From a bacterium (GTDB lineage: Bacteria; Patescibacteriota; Microgenomatia; Levybacterales; UBA12049), in the NCBI GenBank assembly GCA_021820025.1, contig JAKAEF010000043.1:1-8230 (forward strand): a stretch of 8,230 bases of DNA, written 5' to 3'. Numbering within the stretch: position 1 is the first letter of the stretch; each line of letters starts with the position of its first letter. This document shows, piece by piece, positions 6,896 through 8,230 of the stretch. A program made the position numbers and the translations under genes. Below the pieces are notes generated by a model. That model ran no database searches. It saw only the letters and a list, made by a program, of their open reading frames with translations, and was not told the origin of the DNA.

Positions 6896-6960
6896 CGAGA
6901 GAATGAATTTTTTCGCAGGATGGCAATCGTACTGCGAGTCCAAGAAAAAATTTATTCTCG
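6896..6960. repeat. Long imperfect palindrome spanning the trpB-trpA spacer
   Basis: Plus-strand 6899-6914 pairs with 6944-6959 over 16 positions, with 15 Watson-Crick pairs and one G-T (A-C in the transcript). The inner arms GCAG (6915-6918) and CTGC (6932-6935) add 4 bp after an asymmetric 8-nt bulge, leaving a 13-nt loop. The outermost bases CG (6896-6897) can continue the stem only with a bulge. It includes the last two sense codons and stop of trpB and fills most of the 66-nt gap. No U-tract follows the stem in the mRNA, so it is not a classical terminator. It may be an mRNA-stabilising or processing hairpin, or a copy of a dispersed REP-like palindrome. The structure is directly visible; the function is unknown. 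Confidence 0.75.
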
Positions 6961-8187
6961 AGCGTTATCCTCCATTTCCACATAATCTTTCAAAAATGCA
7001 TAAAACTTTTTGTCTTTAAACGCTTTGGCTAAAATAAATAAATCCTTATCTCCACGTCCCGATAAATTCACAACTATAATTTTATTTTTAGAAGGTGTTG
7101 GAGCAAGTTTTACTGCATAAGCAACTGCATGAGCAGATTCTAAAGCAGGAATAATTCCCTCTGTTTTTGCCATTACTTGTACTGCTTCTAGGACTTCCAC
7201 ATCTGTACTAGATGTAAACTGGACACGTTTTTTATCAAACAAGTCTGCAACTTCTGGACCAATGCCGGCATAATCTAACCCTGCAGAAATGCTGTGTGTT
7301 TTAGCAACATTGCCATCTGCATCTTGTAAAAAATACGATTTATATCCTTCAATAACTCCAACCTTTCTATTCTCCTGCAATCTTATGGCATTTTCTCCTA
7401 AATTTTTCCCTTTGCCTCCTGCTTCAACTCCTATTAATTTGACTGATGTTTCTTTAAGAAAATCTGCAAATGCACCCATGGCATTACTTCCTCCTCCAAC
7501 ACAAGCAATAATGTAATCTGGAAGTTTTCCTTCTTGCTGCTGTAATTGCTTTTTTATCTCTTTTCCGATTACAGATTGAAAATCCCTATTCATTGTTGGG
7601 TATGGATGAGGACCTAATGCAGAACCTAATAAATAATGACTTGTTGCCACATTTTCTATGTAGTCTTTTAGTGCAGCATTTACTGCATCTTTCAACGTTT
7701 TACTTCCAAAACTAACAGGAATCACAGTTGCACCTAATTGCTCCATTAAAAAGACATTTGGCCGCTGTCGTTTTATATCTTCTTCTCCCATGTACACTGT
7801 GCAGGAAAACCCTAATTTTGCGGCAACTGTTGCGGTTGCAACTCCATGTTGTCCTGCTCCTGTTTCTGCAATCAAACGAGTTTTGCCTAATCGTTTTGCA
7901 ATGAGTGCTTGCCCAATACAATGGGTAATTTTATGTGCTCCGGTATGATTTAACCCTTCGTTTTTTAAATATATTTTTGCTCCCCCTAATTTTTCTGTTA
8001 AATTTTTGGCAAAAACTAAAGGAGTTGGTCTGCCGCTAAAATTATGCAACAAATCTATAAATTGCTTTTTAAATTTAGGATCTTTTTTTGCCTTTTCGTA
8101 CTCTATTGCCAATTCGTGTAACGCTGGACTAAGCATTTCCGGAACATATGCTCCACCGTAGATTCCAAAACGAGATGAGGATTTCAC
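6952..8187 (-). CDS. trpB: Tryptophan synthase beta chain
   Basis: TrpB is the PLP-dependent subunit that joins indole from TrpA to serine, giving tryptophan. The 411-aa product, near the usual 395-410, begins with RFGIYGGAYVPEML, typical of TrpB. The PLP lysine is K86 in GLNHTGAHKIT, and the catalytic glutamate is E108 in ETGAGQHG. The phosphate-binding loop is GGGSNAMG (231-238), and SGRGDKD (376-382) supplies the serine near the PLP ring nitrogen. GSALGPHPYP (188-197) and HSISAGLDYAGIGPE (298-312) are also canonical apart from A for P; after GPE the usual histidine is replaced by VADLF. The start is GTG at 8187, supported by an AAGGGGGTG site 7 nt upstream and by a 4-nt overlap with the preceding frame. 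No ATG lies upstream in frame within the window. It forms a unit with trpA. Confidence 0.97.
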   Translation of the reverse strand: MKSSSRFGIYGGAYVPEMLSPALHELAIEYEKAKKDPKFKKQFIDLLHNFSGRPTPLVFAKNLTEKLGGAKIYLKNEGLNHTGAHKITHCIGQALIAKRLGKTRLIAETGAGQHGVATATVAAKLGFSCTVYMGEEDIKRQRPNVFLMEQLGATVIPVSFGSKTLKDAVNAALKDYIENVATSHYLLGSALGPHPYPTMNRDFQSVIGKEIKKQLQQQEGKLPDYIIACVGGGSNAMGAFADFLKETSVKLIGVEAGGKGKNLGENAIRLQENRKVGVIEGYKSYFLQDADGNVAKTHSISAGLDYAGIGPEVADLFDKKRVQFTSSTDVEVLEAVQVMAKTEGIIPALESAHAVAYAVKLAPTPSKNKIIVVNLSGRGDKDLFILAKAFKDKKFYAFLKDYVEMEDNARE

Positions 8188-8230
8188 ACAGCCACCCCCT
8201 TTGCGTTTTGTACAAACGCCATAATTTTTT
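8184..8230 (-). CDS. C-terminal fragment of an upstream gene, possibly trpF (start outside window)
   Basis: A frame entering from the right edge reads KIMAFVQNAKGVAV and stops at TGA (8186-8184), sharing GTGA with the trpB start. The end resembles the C-terminus of phosphoribosylanthranilate isomerase (TrpF), which often finishes with a K-(I/V)-x-AF-(I/V) helix, and trpF commonly precedes trpB in trp operons. The 4-nt overlap is typical of operon partners. However, all three minus-strand frames are open over these 43 nt, so only the overlap and a weak C-terminal resemblance support this call. No gene symbol is assigned. More sequence to the right would decide it. Confidence 0.42.
   Translation of the reverse strand, partial: KIMAFVQNAKGVAV
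8193..8201 (-). promoter_or_regulatory. Ribosome-binding site of trpB
   Basis: AAGGGGGTG differs from the ideal AAGGAGGTG by one base and lies 7 nt (counted from the G-run) before the GTG start at 8187. It supports the GTG start and is the only clear Shine-Dalgarno sequence upstream of any start in this window. It sits inside the end of the preceding frame, consistent with coupled translation. Confidence 0.65.

Noticed and set aside
6899..6959. Intrinsic terminator after trpB
   Set aside because: The stem is strong, but in the transcript it is followed by UCGCUAACUUACU rather than a U-run, and trpA follows at once in the same direction.
8184..8186. TGA read as a sense codon (alternative genetic code)
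   Set aside because: No in-frame TGA occurs in any recognised gene, tryptophan uses TGG, and the seven complete genes end in TAA. The single TGA fits an ordinary stop overlapping the trpB start.

Overview
The window is AT-rich, gene-dense bacterial DNA in which every credible gene lies on the minus strand, so transcription runs from high to low coordinates. Gaps between genes are 1-66 nt and no intergenic stretch exceeds 300 nt. All internal stops are TAA, tryptophan is TGG, and nothing suggests a recoded genetic code. Compact genes, the near absence of Shine-Dalgarno sequences, a short MutY-type glycosylase with no Fe-S ligands and an orphan protein suggest a Patescibacteria (Candidate Phyla Radiation) genome, possibly of the Microgenomates type. 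That placement is inferred from style, not from a marker gene.

In transcription order, the right half is a tryptophan block. A 3' fragment that may be the end of trpF (8230-8184) overlaps trpB (8187-6952) by 4 nt. A 66-nt spacer carrying a long imperfect palindrome follows, then trpA (6885-6115). Next come a free-standing tRNA-binding OB-fold protein (6110-5691) and tryptophanyl-tRNA synthetase trpS (5689-4691). The cluster therefore covers the last steps of tryptophan synthesis and its attachment to tRNA, plus a tRNA-binding protein whose synthetase partner is unknown.

The left half begins with an unrecognised 348-aa soluble protein (4687-3641), rich in arginine and methionine, followed by an A/G-mismatch adenine glycosylase of the MutY family (3625-2816). 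A 42-nt gap then holds a convincing extended -10 promoter placed for an almost leaderless mRNA of ftsH (ATG at 2773). FtsH is followed 4 nt later by polA, of which the complete 5'-3' exonuclease domain is visible before the window ends.

No RNA gene, CRISPR array, insertion sequence or phage gene was seen. The points most worth a second look are the trpB-trpA palindrome, the nearly leaderless ftsH start with the general lack of ribosome-binding sites, the cluster-less MutY, the FtsH pore substitution, the insertion in the tRNA-binding protein, and the orphan protein.
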